Part shown: positions 1-7,128 of the stretch, piece after piece | Layout: each line of letters starts with the position of its first letter | Numbering within the stretch: position 1 is the stretch's first letter | Notes under the pieces: model-generated | What the model saw: only the letters and a program-made list of their open reading frames with translations | The model's database searches: none | Told to the model about the DNA's origin: nothing | Origin: Bacteroidia bacterium | Lineage (GTDB): Bacteria; Bacteroidota; Bacteroidia; NS11-12g; UBA955 | Length of the DNA: 13,456 nucleotides | Assembly: GCA_023254645.1 (NCBI GenBank) | Contig: JALRLA010000112.1 | Span: 1 to 13,456, forward strand | Direction of reading: 5' to 3' | Made by a program: the position numbers and the translations under genes

Positions 1-405
1 GTTTTGACCAGTAATGTCGCCGATCTCTGCATAGCTGTACCCTTCGAGATCTCTTAAGGTCACAGCCAATTTCTGAGGAACGCTCAGTTGATTGAGGGCC
101 AAGTGAATCAAGTTTTTCAATCCCGCATCAAAATGAGCAGGTTCGACCAAAGGCTCGATTGAGGGTGACAATTCTTGAAACCTGGAGCGTTGACGGTACC
201 AATCAGCGATGGCATTGCTGGCCACTCTAAAGCACCAGGCACGCAGGTGCTCAATGGTCTCTTGCTGGCTATGGGTCCATAATTTTTCCAGGGTCACTTG
301 CACGATTTCTTGAGCTTGGTCAGGGTCATTGAGGTTTTTCAATGCAAACCGGTACAGCGCTGGGCCAATGGTCTCCACGACCCGGTTGTACTCTGAAATT
401 TGCAT
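1..405 (-). CDS. ECF-type RNA polymerase sigma factor (partial, C-terminus beyond window)
   Basis: The reverse strand reads open for 135 codons from an ATG at 405 to the window edge. Residues about 18-45 look like sigma region 2.1-2.2 (YRFALKNL...DQAQEIVQ...EKLW), and about 54-74 like region 2.3-2.4, which melts and reads the -10 DNA (LRAWCFRVASNAI then ADWYRQRSR). From about residue 98 comes the start of region 4 (LNQLSVPQKLAVTLRDLEGYSYAEIG), the usual helix-turn-helix entry; the recognition helix is cut off. There is little sequence between the two regions, as in group 4 (ECF) factors. The start is supported by a purine-rich AAGGGG stretch about 6 nt upstream of the ATG. It is divergent from the methyltransferase gene with a gap of about 54 bp. 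No anti-sigma gene is visible on this side; one could lie beyond the left edge. The family call is firm; the regulon is unknown. Confidence 0.88.
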   Translation of the reverse strand, partial: MQISEYNRVVETIGPALYRFALKNLNDPDQAQEIVQVTLEKLWTHSQQETIEHLRAWCFRVASNAIADWYRQRSRFQELSPSIEPLVEPAHFDAGLKNLIHLALNQLSVPQKLAVTLRDLEGYSYAEIGDITGQN

Positions 406-446
406 CAACTACCCCTTGACGCAAAAAGCATGCGAAAGGTTACATG

Positions 447-454
447 TATCTTTG
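447..454 (+). promoter_or_regulatory. Bacteroidota -7 promoter element for the methyltransferase operon
   Basis: TATCTTTG exactly matches the Bacteroidota -7 consensus TAnnTTTG and ends 5 nt before the ATG at 460. No TTG lies at the usual 17-23 bp upstream; the nearest (416-418) is 28 bp away. The transcription start would fall on or next to the ATG, implying a leaderless mRNA. Confidence 0.5.
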
Positions 455-459
455 AAAAA

Positions 460-1215
460 ATGCCAAATTCTGATTCCAATTGGTTCAAAGACTGGTTCAA
501 TACGCCCTATTACCATGCCTTGTATGCGCATCGAAATGAGGAGGAGGCACAAGCTTTTGTCAAGCGATTGGTACAGGCCATGGAGTTGATGCCGAATGCC
601 TTGGTGACCGATATCGCCTGCGGCAAAGGCCGACATACCCGGACACTGGATCGTTTAGGAATGCAGGCCTTGGGTTTTGATCTCAGTCCTGAAAGCATTG
701 CCTTTGCTTCCACAGAGTCAGGGCGACTGGGTTTGCAAGCGAAGTTTTTCGTGCACGACATGCGCGATGCCTATTCGGGCCCCAAGTGGAAGGCCGCCTT
801 CAATCTCTTTACCTCCTTCGGTTATTTTCAAGACCGAAAAACCGATGCCATCGTTTTGCAGCACATTTACAATCAGCTAGAACCGGGAGCTTGGTTTGTT
901 CAAGACTACCTGAATGCCGCTCCTGTGTTGCCTCAGTTGCCGATTAAGGAAACGATTTCTCGACCTCCTTATGATTTTGAATGCCACAAGTTCCTCGAGC
1001 TAGGGGTCATTGTCAAAGACATACAGGTGATTGAGAATGAACAGGAGCAGGGTCGATTCCAGGAGCGAGTCGAAGTTTACACCGCTCAAGACCTGAAAGA
1101 TTTGCATGAAGAAGCCGGATTCCACGTTCAAGCCCTGTGGGGGAATTACTCAGGGGAAGGCTATTTGGAGTCGAGCTCGCCCCGCATCATTCTCCTGTCT
1201 CAAAAAATGAGTTAA
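460..1215 (+). CDS. class I SAM-dependent methyltransferase
   Basis: The product of about 251 aa is a soluble Rossmann-fold methyltransferase. Motif I is VTDIACGKGRHT at about residues 49-60, the SAM-binding glycine loop. An acidic residue follows at the end of strand 2 (GFDLSPES, D74), then HDMRD around residue 100 and FTSFGYF near 117-123 as motif IV/post-IV. The N-terminal WFKDWFNTPYYHALYAHRNEEEA block is characteristic of a conserved Bacteroidota subfamily. The substrate is unknown. I chose the ATG at 460 because this conserved block starts just after it and because a -7 promoter box ends at 454; a longer frame opening at 400 would run through that promoter and through the divergent sigma-factor start. 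It is the first gene of a tight operon: PAP2 begins 1 nt after its stop. Confidence 0.85.
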   Translation: MPNSDSNWFKDWFNTPYYHALYAHRNEEEAQAFVKRLVQAMELMPNALVTDIACGKGRHTRTLDRLGMQALGFDLSPESIAFASTESGRLGLQAKFFVHDMRDAYSGPKWKAAFNLFTSFGYFQDRKTDAIVLQHIYNQLEPGAWFVQDYLNAAPVLPQLPIKETISRPPYDFECHKFLELGVIVKDIQVIENEQEQGRFQERVEVYTAQDLKDLHEEAGFHVQALWGNYSGEGYLESSSPRIILLSQKMS

Positions 1216-1216
1216 T

Positions 1217-1789
1217 TTGAATACGGTGAATGCCTTGTTGAATTGGGACATACAATTGCTCTTGTGGCTAAACGGTCTAGGGTCAACTTGGGCTGATACC
1301 ATCATGGTCGCATTGTCGTCCAAATGGCTTCCCATTCCTGCCTATTTGTATTTCCTTGTTAAGGCCTACCAGCGATGGGGGAAATCGATGGTATTGCCTG
1401 TGCTGCTGTGCGGGTTGGCCGTTGCTTTGGCCGATTCCAGCAGTTCCAAGTTGTTCAAACCCGGCTTCAAGCGCCTTCGGCCCTGTTTTGAAGAGAGCCT
1501 AACCGTTCGAACCCCAGCCGGTCTCCCCGGCGGCCATTACGGTTTTGTGAGCAGCCACGCGGCGAATGCGGCTGCTTTGTATTGGTTGATGCCTTTTGTT
1601 TTGGGTCTCGGCCGCAAAGAACGCTATGCTTGGCTGGGCTTGGCGGGAATGATTGCCATTAGCCGAGTTTACTTGGGCGTGCATTATCCGTCAGACATCC
1701 TTGCCGGTTTTTTGTTGGGATGGGGTATTGCTTATTTTATTTCACGCATTCGCCCATCTGTATGGGCCCCAAAAAAATTAGAATCATGA
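1217..1789 (+). CDS. PAP2-family membrane phosphatase
   Basis: A protein of about 190 aa with several hydrophobic segments (about residues 12-32, 38-50, 57-72, 117-133, 136-150, 160-176). It carries the three PAP2/acid phosphatase signatures: KX6RP (K81 to R88-P89), the SSH form of the PSGH motif (S112-S113-H114) and SRxxxxxHxxxD (S149, R150, H156, D160). The family removes phosphate from lipid phosphates or pyrophosphates, such as undecaprenyl pyrophosphate, phosphatidylglycerol phosphate or lipid A, at the membrane; which one applies here cannot be told. The start is uncertain. TTG at 1217 directly follows the methyltransferase stop, and GTG at 1226 or TTG at 1235 are alternatives; no clear ribosome binding site separates them. 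The 3' end overlaps the next gene by 4 nt (ATGA), indicating translational coupling. Confidence 0.85.
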   Translation: MNTVNALLNWDIQLLLWLNGLGSTWADTIMVALSSKWLPIPAYLYFLVKAYQRWGKSMVLPVLLCGLAVALADSSSSKLFKPGFKRLRPCFEESLTVRTPAGLPGGHYGFVSSHAANAAALYWLMPFVLGLGRKERYAWLGLAGMIAISRVYLGVHYPSDILAGFLLGWGIAYFISRIRPSVWAPKKLES

Positions 1790-2565
1790 ATTACGAATAC
1801 ATTTTGGTCAATGACCAGGTCGCCGAATACGTGGCCCACATTCAACTCAATCGACCCAAAGAACTCAATGCGTTGAACTTGCAATTGATGCAGGAAATCA
1901 AGCATGCTTTGGGTGTCTTGGACGAAGACGATCGGGTTCGGGCTATTGTGATCAGCGGGAACGAGCGAGCCTTTGCGGCCGGGGCCGACATAAAACAAAT
2001 GGCGGGCAAAACGGCCATCGATATGTTGAACATCGACCAATTCAGTACTTGGGACGCCATTCGACGAACCAAAAAGCCCTTGATTGCGGCTGTGAGTGGT
2101 TTCGCCCTCGGCGGCGGATGCGAGCTGGTCATGCAGTGCGATATGGTGGTAGCCAGTGAAACAGCTCAGTTCGGTCAACCCGAAATCAACATCGGTGTGA
2201 TGCCTGGCGCCGGCGGTACGCAGCGATTGACTCGTGCTGTAGGAAAGGTGAGAGCGATGGAGATGGTATTGACCGGTCGTTTCATTTCGGCCGAAGAGGC
2301 TATGGCTGCGGGACTAATCAACAAGATCGTTCCTATTGATGTGTACTTGGACGAGGCCATTGCCATCGCCAAACTGGCCGCTTCGAAATCTCCCTTAGCG
2401 GTGCAGTTGGCGAAAGAGAGTGTCTTGAAGGCCTTCGATACGCACTTGCAAGAGGGATTGTTTTTTGAGCGCAAAAACTTCTATTTGCTCTTTGCCAGTG
2501 AAGATCAAAAGGAGGGCATGGCTGCCTTCGTTGAAAAGCGAAAACCTGAATTCAAGGGCCGCTAA
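1786..2565 (+). CDS. enoyl-CoA hydratase/isomerase (crotonase) family protein
   Basis: A full-length crotonase-fold protein of 259 aa, the usual family length. Signatures in order are an N-terminal [11 protein letters not shown] block (about 21-31), the [11 protein letters not shown] oxyanion-hole segment (about 62-72), [13 protein letters not shown] (about 102-114) and [18 protein letters not shown] (about 129-146). Both glutamates that act in hydration in classical enoyl-CoA hydratase are present (E113 and E133), so true hydratase activity, adding water to trans-2-enoyl-CoA in beta-oxidation, is plausible. The family also includes isomerases and 3-hydroxybutyryl-CoA dehydratases. The ATG at 1786 is chosen over one at 1720 because it overlaps the PAP2 stop as ATGA and the family N-terminus starts here. 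It is the last gene of the operon, followed by a strong terminator. Confidence 0.92.
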   Translation: MNYEYILVNDQVAEYVAHIQLNRPKELNALNLQLMQEIKHALGVLDEDDRVRAIVISGNERAFAAGADIKQMAGKTAIDMLNIDQFSTWDAIRRTKKPLIAAVSGFALGGGCELVMQCDMVVASETAQFGQPEINIGVMPGAGGTQRLTRAVGKVRAMEMVLTGRFISAEEAMAAGLINKIVPIDVYLDEAIAIAKLAASKSPLAVQLAKESVLKAFDTHLQEGLFFERKNFYLLFASEDQKEGMAAFVEKRKPEFKGR

Positions 2566-2606
2566 TTGGCTTAGCCACGGCCCTATTTTGGCTGAACTAT
2601 AGGCAT

Positions 2607-2640
2607 AAAAAAAGGTCCCGAGCCATCGGGACCTTTTTTT
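2607..2640. terminator. bidirectional rho-independent terminator
   Basis: A perfect 8-bp stem, GGTCCCGA (2614-2621) and TCGGGACC (2626-2633), with a GCCA loop is flanked by seven A residues on the left and seven T residues on the right. It therefore works on both strands. It lies between the convergent enoyl-CoA hydratase gene and the lipoprotein gene and would terminate both. Confidence 0.93.
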
Positions 2641-2658
2641 ATGTAAGTCGTTAGCGTC

Positions 2659-3558
2659 TTACTTCACGTCAGCCCAAACGGCGTTGATGAAGAACATGCT
2701 TCCGTCAGTGTCTTTCTTCCATACCAAAACGGCAACACCGGTGTTAGCAGCATTGTAGTTCCAGTAAATCACTGAGGGGTATTTAGACTTGATAGCGTCA
2801 GGAATGGCGCTGTAAGTGTAAGTAACCTTCTTGTCTACAGTAGCGTTGGCAGCAGGGTTGCTCATTTCAGGAGCAGAGCTGAAAGCAAGAGGCTTGTTGC
2901 TTCCATCAACCAAGGCAGAAGCGCGAATGATGTGCTTGTGGTTGGTGAAGCTACCGGCGGCACCAGCCTGGTAACCGTCAACACCTTTTTCAATCAACAA
3001 TACTGAAGCGTAGTAGTCAGCAGCGTCAGGGCTGAAGGCTTGCAATTTGTAGTTGATGTCGATGCTGTTGCCGTTGGCTTTAGCAGAAGCGGCCACACCT
3101 ACCTCGCAAGGATTAGCGTTATATGTGTTCTTGTAGCTGATGATGTCAGCAGTTTTCACTGTGCTGTTACCCAAGAAAGAGTTGCTGCAGTAGAAGTGAG
3201 GAATGTATCCGTTAGGCTTGGTTTGAGCGTACAACTGTGAAGCGAAAGGAGCAATGAACAAAGTGTCATTGGCAGGCTTCATCCACAAAGGAACCAAGTA
3301 AGAAGAACCTGAAGTGTGCAAGTCCAAAGAAATCAAATCTGTACCACCTTGCTCGATGGCACCTTTGTACTCAGGGCTACCGTAAGCGCCGCAAGGTCCG
3401 CACCATGTGGCTGTGTTGTAAATGAGGGCAGAACGTTGCTTGTTCTCAACTGTCAAAGAAGCGGTACCGCTGGGGTTGTCAGGGTTGTCTTTTTTGCAGC
3501 TTTGCATCGCAACTGTCAATCCGGCAGCAACGACGGCAAACATCAAGAGTTTTTTCAT
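2659..3558 (-). CDS. Omp28-related / thioredoxin-like secreted lipoprotein
   Basis: A 299-aa protein. The N-terminus has a positive start (MKK), a hydrophobic stretch and QSCKKD, with C21 as the probable lipidated cysteine (signal peptidase II), so it should be anchored to the inner or outer membrane. A thioredoxin-type segment follows: YNTATWCGPCGAYGSPEY with C53-G-P-C56. Two more cysteines lie in FYCSNSF and NPCEVG. The layout resembles Omp28-related outer membrane proteins of Bacteroidota, which pair a WCGxC segment with a beta-rich C-terminal part, but I cannot assign a precise family. By direct reading 17 of its 18 tyrosines use TAC, and Asn and Phe codons lean to AAC and TTC, unlike the TAT-rich flippase next door; this suggests high expression. 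The gene is monocistronic, divergent from the flippase. No exact TAnnTTTG box is visible upstream. Confidence 0.75.
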   Translation of the reverse strand: MKKLLMFAVVAAGLTVAMQSCKKDNPDNPSGTASLTVENKQRSALIYNTATWCGPCGAYGSPEYKGAIEQGGTDLISLDLHTSGSSYLVPLWMKPANDTLFIAPFASQLYAQTKPNGYIPHFYCSNSFLGNSTVKTADIISYKNTYNANPCEVGVAASAKANGNSIDINYKLQAFSPDAADYYASVLLIEKGVDGYQAGAAGSFTNHKHIIRASALVDGSNKPLAFSSAPEMSNPAANATVDKKVTYTYSAIPDAIKSKYPSVIYWNYNAANTGVAVLVWKKDTDGSMFFINAVWADVK

Positions 3559-3663
3559 AGTTTGAGTTTAGTAGTTTTTAGGAATACGAATTAATGCTTT
3601 TAGGCTTGTATTCGCAATTAAAACAAGGTGGCGAGGGGTAAAAAAGTGAAAAATGACGAAGAA

Positions 3664-3693
3664 TTGCGGGTCTGCCGGCTCCAATTATATTTG
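3664..3693 (+). promoter_or_regulatory. Bacteroidota sigma promoter (-33 TTG / -7 TATATTTG) for the flippase gene
   Basis: TTG at 3664-3666 is followed after exactly 19 bp by TATATTTG at 3686-3693, which matches the Bacteroidota TTTG / TAnnTTTG promoter with ideal spacing. The ATG of the flippase gene lies 5 nt after the box, so the transcript should be leaderless or nearly so. The only long gap on this side of the lipoprotein gene is 3559-3698, and it also must hold that gene's promoter. Confidence 0.75.
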
Positions 3694-3698
3694 TGAGT

Positions 3699-5216
3699 AT
3701 GAGTGGAGGCCAAATAGCGCGTCAGAGTTTCTGGGCCTCGGTTGTCAATTATTCCGGCAGTTTAATAGGCCTTTTTACTACTTTTTATGTGTTCCCGCTG
3801 GTCTTTTCGCCGTCAGAGCTTGGAGTTACACGGGTTTTTATTGAGATAGGGGCTTTGCTGGCTGCCGTAGCTCAACTAGGAACGGGTTATTCGATTTGGA
3901 AATTCTTCCCTCGATTTAAAAATGAAAAGGGGCACCACGGTGCGGGATTTTGGCTCTTGATTGTTCCCGTCTTCGGATGTTTGCTATTGAGCTTGGCCTT
4001 GCTGGGATTCAAATCAGAGCTTCTCGGTTTTTTTGGTGACAACGCCGCTCAATTGGAGCCTTATTACCTGTGGTTGCTGCCCTTTGTATTTTTCTTTGTT
4101 TTCAATACCGTTTTTGAAACTTTTTCTGCCTCCTTGGGGCACATCATTTTTCCGTCTTTTCTGCGGGAAAATGTGGTTCGAGTAGCCCTGGGTGGCTTGG
4201 GTTTTTTATACTATTTGGATTGGATTGGTTTTGCTCAATCTATTCAGTGGGTGCCTTTTGTGTACGGCTTTGTTGCCATTCTCAACTTGGGGAACATTCT
4301 CAAATTGACGCCATTGTCATTTCGTCCCGATTTTGGGTTCATACGCTCTCAACCTGATTTGGCCCCTGAGTTTTCGCGATATACCCTTTATTTCTTCTTG
4401 ACGACCCTCGCCAATTTGTTTGTTCAACGTTTGGATATGCTCATGGTATCTTCGGTCAAAGGTTGGGCCGATTCGGGAGTATATGCCATTGCTATCAACA
4501 TGGCTGTTCTCATCGAAGTGCCTACTCGATCCATTTTGCAGGTCGCCAATCCCAAGCTGTCGGAAGCCCTTCACAGGGCGGACCAGGCTGAGGTGCAGCG
4601 TTTGTATACCAAGACGAGTTTGAACCAGTTTTTATTGGGGGCATTGGTTTTGTTGTGCATTTGGTTGGGCTTGGATGCCTTTTACGCCTTCATGCCCAAT
4701 GGGGATGTCTATAGGGCGGGTAAAATGGCCGTCGTGCTGCTGGGGTTGGGTAAGTTGTTTGTCTTGATGCAGGGCAATTCGTCGGCCATGTTGGCCTTCT
4801 CTAAAAAGTATTACTGGGCTTTGCTCATCAATGCCATTGCGGTTGTTGTTGCCCTGATGATGAACCGATGGTTGATTCCCCTTTATGGGCTCAATGGAGC
4901 CGCATTGGCTACCGCGAGCACCTGGTTGGCCATTTCCATTGTCACCGGATTTTTGGTATGGCGCATTTACCGAATGCATGCCTTTCACGCAGAGATGCGA
5001 AAGGCCCTGGGCTTTGTCGTCCTTTTGATTGCTTGGACGGCTGCCGTCGAATGGGCCCTTCCTGAGTGGGAAGCTTGGGGGATTTTGGGTCAAACCCTAG
5101 CCAAATCTTTGATGGTGCTGGTGCCCGTTTTGGTTTTGCTCTGGAAATTGAACATCTCAGAAGATGTCAACAGCCTACTGCGAAAAGCGGGTGCCCAAAT
5201 TCGTCAAATGTTGTAG
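3699..5216 (+). CDS. polysaccharide/oligosaccharide flippase (Wzx/MATE-like, MOP superfamily)
   Basis: A very hydrophobic protein of 505 aa with about 12-14 predicted transmembrane segments, the usual size and layout of Wzx-type lipid-linked oligosaccharide flippases. It begins with the typical IARQSFWASVVNYSGSLIGL first helix after a short cytoplasmic N-terminus. A middle segment reading FFLTTLANLFVQRLDMLMVSSV and the following YAIAINMAVLIEVPTRS resemble the conserved seventh and eighth helices of the family, and the C-terminal half contains LYGLNGAALATASTW. It would flip undecaprenyl-linked glycans across the inner membrane. I chose ATG 3699; an in-frame GTG at 3693 lies within the -7 box and would not be transcribed. 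Its 3' end overlaps legB, on the other strand, by 13 bp. A link to the leg cluster is inferred only from adjacency. Confidence 0.87.
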   Translation: MSGGQIARQSFWASVVNYSGSLIGLFTTFYVFPLVFSPSELGVTRVFIEIGALLAAVAQLGTGYSIWKFFPRFKNEKGHHGAGFWLLIVPVFGCLLLSLALLGFKSELLGFFGDNAAQLEPYYLWLLPFVFFFVFNTVFETFSASLGHIIFPSFLRENVVRVALGGLGFLYYLDWIGFAQSIQWVPFVYGFVAILNLGNILKLTPLSFRPDFGFIRSQPDLAPEFSRYTLYFFLTTLANLFVQRLDMLMVSSVKGWADSGVYAIAINMAVLIEVPTRSILQVANPKLSEALHRADQAEVQRLYTKTSLNQFLLGALVLLCIWLGLDAFYAFMPNGDVYRAGKMAVVLLGLGKLFVLMQGNSSAMLAFSKKYYWALLINAIAVVVALMMNRWLIPLYGLNGAALATASTWLAISIVTGFLVWRIYRMHAFHAEMRKALGFVVLLIAWTAAVEWALPEWEAWGILGQTLAKSLMVLVPVLVLLWKLNISEDVNSLLRKAGAQIRQML

Positions 5217-6202
5217 ATATCGGCCTTGTAAGCCGCCAAGTTTTTGGGGTCCTTGAACCATTCAATGGTTTGGGCCATGCCATCTTGCAAGCTCGTACAG
5301 GGTTTCCAATGGGTATGAGATTCCAATTTGGCCCGGCTTCCCAATAAACGAAAAACTTCGCTGGCGGCCGGTCTTAATCGCTCGTCTTCGCTCACTATTC
5401 TGGCAGCAGGGTTGATTTGTTCAATGAGGTTCTGAGCCAAATCGCCGACTGAAATTTCCTGTTCGGTGGCGATGTTGACTTCGTGGCCAATCAAGGAAGG
5501 GGTTTGGGCAATGTGAATGAACCCTTGGGCGGTGTCTTTTACGTACACCAAATCTCTGGTGGGTCGGATATCTCCCAATTTGATCTCGGTGTAGCCATTC
5601 AACAATTGAGAAATGATGGTGGGTATGACGGCACGAGCGCTTTGGCGAGGGCCATAGGTGTTGAAAGGTCGAACCAGCGTGACGGGTAATTCAAAGCTTC
5701 GGTAAAAGCTGTCGGCCATGGCATCGGCGCCTATTTTGGAGGCTGAATAGGGAGACTGAGGCTGTTTGGGATGTTCTTCTGTGATGGGGACAAATTGCGC
5801 CGTTCCGTACACTTCTGATGTGCTGGTGACCAATACACGCTCTACACCCAAACGCTTTGCTGCTTGAACGATGTTCAAGGTGCCTTTGACGTTGGTATCG
5901 ACGTATGAGTCGGGCGAATGGTAACTGTAGGGAATGGCGATTAGAGCCGCCAGGTGAAACACAATTTCGCATCCTTCCATGGCCGTGTAAACCCCATTGG
6001 GATCGCGAACGTCGCCTGAGAAGATTTCCAATTGGCTCTTAAGCTCGGTGGGGAAGTGGTCCAGCCATCCCCAGGAGTTGAAAGAATTGTAATAGACAAA
6101 GGCTTTAACCCTGGCCCCCTCGTGAATCAAGGCTTCCACCAAATGGCTACCGATGAACCCATCGGCACCGGTTACCAATACGCGTTTCCCTTTCAAGGAC
6201 AT
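5204..6202 (-). CDS. legB: LegB-like NAD-dependent 4,6-dehydratase (GDP-N-acetylglucosamine type)
   Basis: A 332-aa extended SDR protein. It has a Rossmann glycine motif TGADGFIGSH (about residues 11-20), the acidic GDVRD after strand 3 (about 63-67), TSTSEVYG at about 126-133 and the catalytic YSASK (Y152, K156), followed by RPFNTYGPRQSARAVIP. The VYYNSFNSWGWLD block (about 37-48) is typical of LegB, which in the legionaminic acid pathway dehydrates GDP-GlcNAc to the 4-keto-6-deoxy sugar with enzyme-bound NAD. It is the last gene of the minus-strand cluster, 17 bp after the GNGPS protein gene, and that gap holds its own -7 promoter box. Its substrate nucleotide (GDP rather than UDP) is inferred from the PtmE-like gene in the same cluster. 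The stop overlaps the convergent flippase gene; no terminator hairpin is apparent between them. Confidence 0.88.
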   Translation of the reverse strand: MSLKGKRVLVTGADGFIGSHLVEALIHEGARVKAFVYYNSFNSWGWLDHFPTELKSQLEIFSGDVRDPNGVYTAMEGCEIVFHLAALIAIPYSYHSPDSYVDTNVKGTLNIVQAAKRLGVERVLVTSTSEVYGTAQFVPITEEHPKQPQSPYSASKIGADAMADSFYRSFELPVTLVRPFNTYGPRQSARAVIPTIISQLLNGYTEIKLGDIRPTRDLVYVKDTAQGFIHIAQTPSLIGHEVNIATEQEISVGDLAQNLIEQINPAARIVSEDERLRPAASEVFRLLGSRAKLESHTHWKPCTSLQDGMAQTIEWFKDPKNLAAYKADIYNI

Positions 6203-6206
6203 GAAG

Positions 6207-6214
6207 CAAAGATA
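6207..6214 (-). promoter_or_regulatory. internal -7 promoter element ahead of legB
   Basis: Reading the minus strand, TATCTTTG exactly matches TAnnTTTG and ends 4 nt before the legB ATG at 6202. A good -33 TTG at 17-23 bp upstream is not seen; that stretch is the end of the upstream coding region. If active it gives a leaderless legB transcript separate from the cluster mRNA. Confidence 0.4.
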
Positions 6215-6219
6215 AGCAA

Positions 6220-7125
6220 TCAGCCTATCGAACGGCGCTCGTAGGCGTCGATGAAGGAATCGGGAGTGCTATTGTACACCTTTACGCCGCAGTATGCCGC
6301 ATACTTGGCCAAACGATGGTGGGCCCAAAAGGCTTTGTGCAAGTTGGAAAAGAACTCGTGCATACGAACAGGTGTATTCTGTGCATCGTCGTGTTTCAAG
6401 GGGGTCTCTTTTTGACCTACTTCGTAGAAATGATCGTCTACCACGACTACCTGATTGTCCATGCGAACTTTGATGTTGCGGTGAAAATTGTTGTCTACTC
6501 CAATGAGGTACAACTCTTCAAATCCAGCATTGATGGCTTGAAAAATGCAGCTATTGATGACGTTTTGGCTTTGAGGAGAGCCTAAGCCCATGGTGTACAG
6601 GCGGTTTTCGAACCACTCAAACCCACGGGTAACGGTGTAATTGTAGACAACAATATGCAGCAGCGGGTTTGATTTCGCTTGTTGCAGGATCCAGCTTTTT
6701 CGGTAAATCTGGGGAACGAACAGGGTCATGGTATGTTGGCTATTCAACAGGGCTTTCCAAGTCTCGTTGATCAACTGCTGAGTTTGCTGATACCCTTCAT
6801 GTCGTTGGCAGTGGGGATGAAGTGCCGCATTTTCAAAGGTCTCGGCATTGAAGTTGAAGAAAGCCCCATCGGCCAACAAATAATAGGCGGGCTTCAACTG
6901 CTGGAAATAGGGGCTTCGAGCCATCATGTTCACCGCCATCAAGGGCATAGGGCTTTGACCAGCCGATGACCATTGGTCCAATTGGGCTTTGGCGCTAGGG
7001 CCATTTCCCACAACAATGACTTGGGAGTCGGGGCTTTTGTAAGTCGGCAAGAACCGGCTACGTATGCCAATTTTGCCCAGGGATAGCAGGCTGTTCCAAA
7101 GATTCAATGCAAACGATTGGGCCAT
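6220..7125 (-). CDS. putative glycosyltransferase, GT42 sialyltransferase-like or DUF115/MptE-like
   Basis: A 301-aa soluble protein. After a short N-terminal helix comes QVIVVGNGPSAKAQL (about residues 35-49), the GNGPS nucleotide-binding motif shared by GT42 sialyltransferases such as Campylobacter CstII and by the DUF115/MptE-like family found in Maf flagellin glycosyltransferases. Later features fit the same fold: a QSQNVINSCIFQAINAGFEE helix, then LYLIGVDNNF (about 206-214) matching the position of YLSGIDFY in CstII, a following HFYEVG, and a C-terminal GVKVYNSTPDSF (about 280-291). Placed directly after the CMP-sugar synthetase gene (3-nt gap), it is a natural candidate for transferring the CMP-activated nonulosonate onto a glycan or protein. 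I cannot separate GT42 from DUF115 by eye, and I see no measured-function homologue; the fold call is moderate, the role inferred. Confidence 0.6.
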   Translation of the reverse strand: MAQSFALNLWNSLLSLGKIGIRSRFLPTYKSPDSQVIVVGNGPSAKAQLDQWSSAGQSPMPLMAVNMMARSPYFQQLKPAYYLLADGAFFNFNAETFENAALHPHCQRHEGYQQTQQLINETWKALLNSQHTMTLFVPQIYRKSWILQQAKSNPLLHIVVYNYTVTRGFEWFENRLYTMGLGSPQSQNVINSCIFQAINAGFEELYLIGVDNNFHRNIKVRMDNQVVVVDDHFYEVGQKETPLKHDDAQNTPVRMHEFFSNLHKAFWAHHRLAKYAAYCGVKVYNSTPDSFIDAYERRSIG

Positions 7126-7128
7126 GGT

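Noticed and set aside
1732..2178. 148-codon open frame on the minus strand
   Set aside because: It is antisense to the firmly identified enoyl-CoA hydratase and shows no family signature or start signal.
2556..2589. Possible extra hairpin GGGCCG/CGGCCC followed by TATTTT after the hydratase gene
   Set aside because: The stem is short with a 16-base interior and a poor T-run, and it partly lies in the coding region; the perfect terminator 20 bp downstream explains termination.
3693..3698. GTG two codons upstream of the flippase ATG as start
   Set aside because: The GTG shares its first base with the -7 box TATATTTG and would lie at or before the transcription start.
4632..5093. 153-codon open frame on the minus strand within the flippase
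   Set aside because: Its composition is rich in Q, H, G and N, as expected from antisense of a membrane protein; no domain or promoter supports it.
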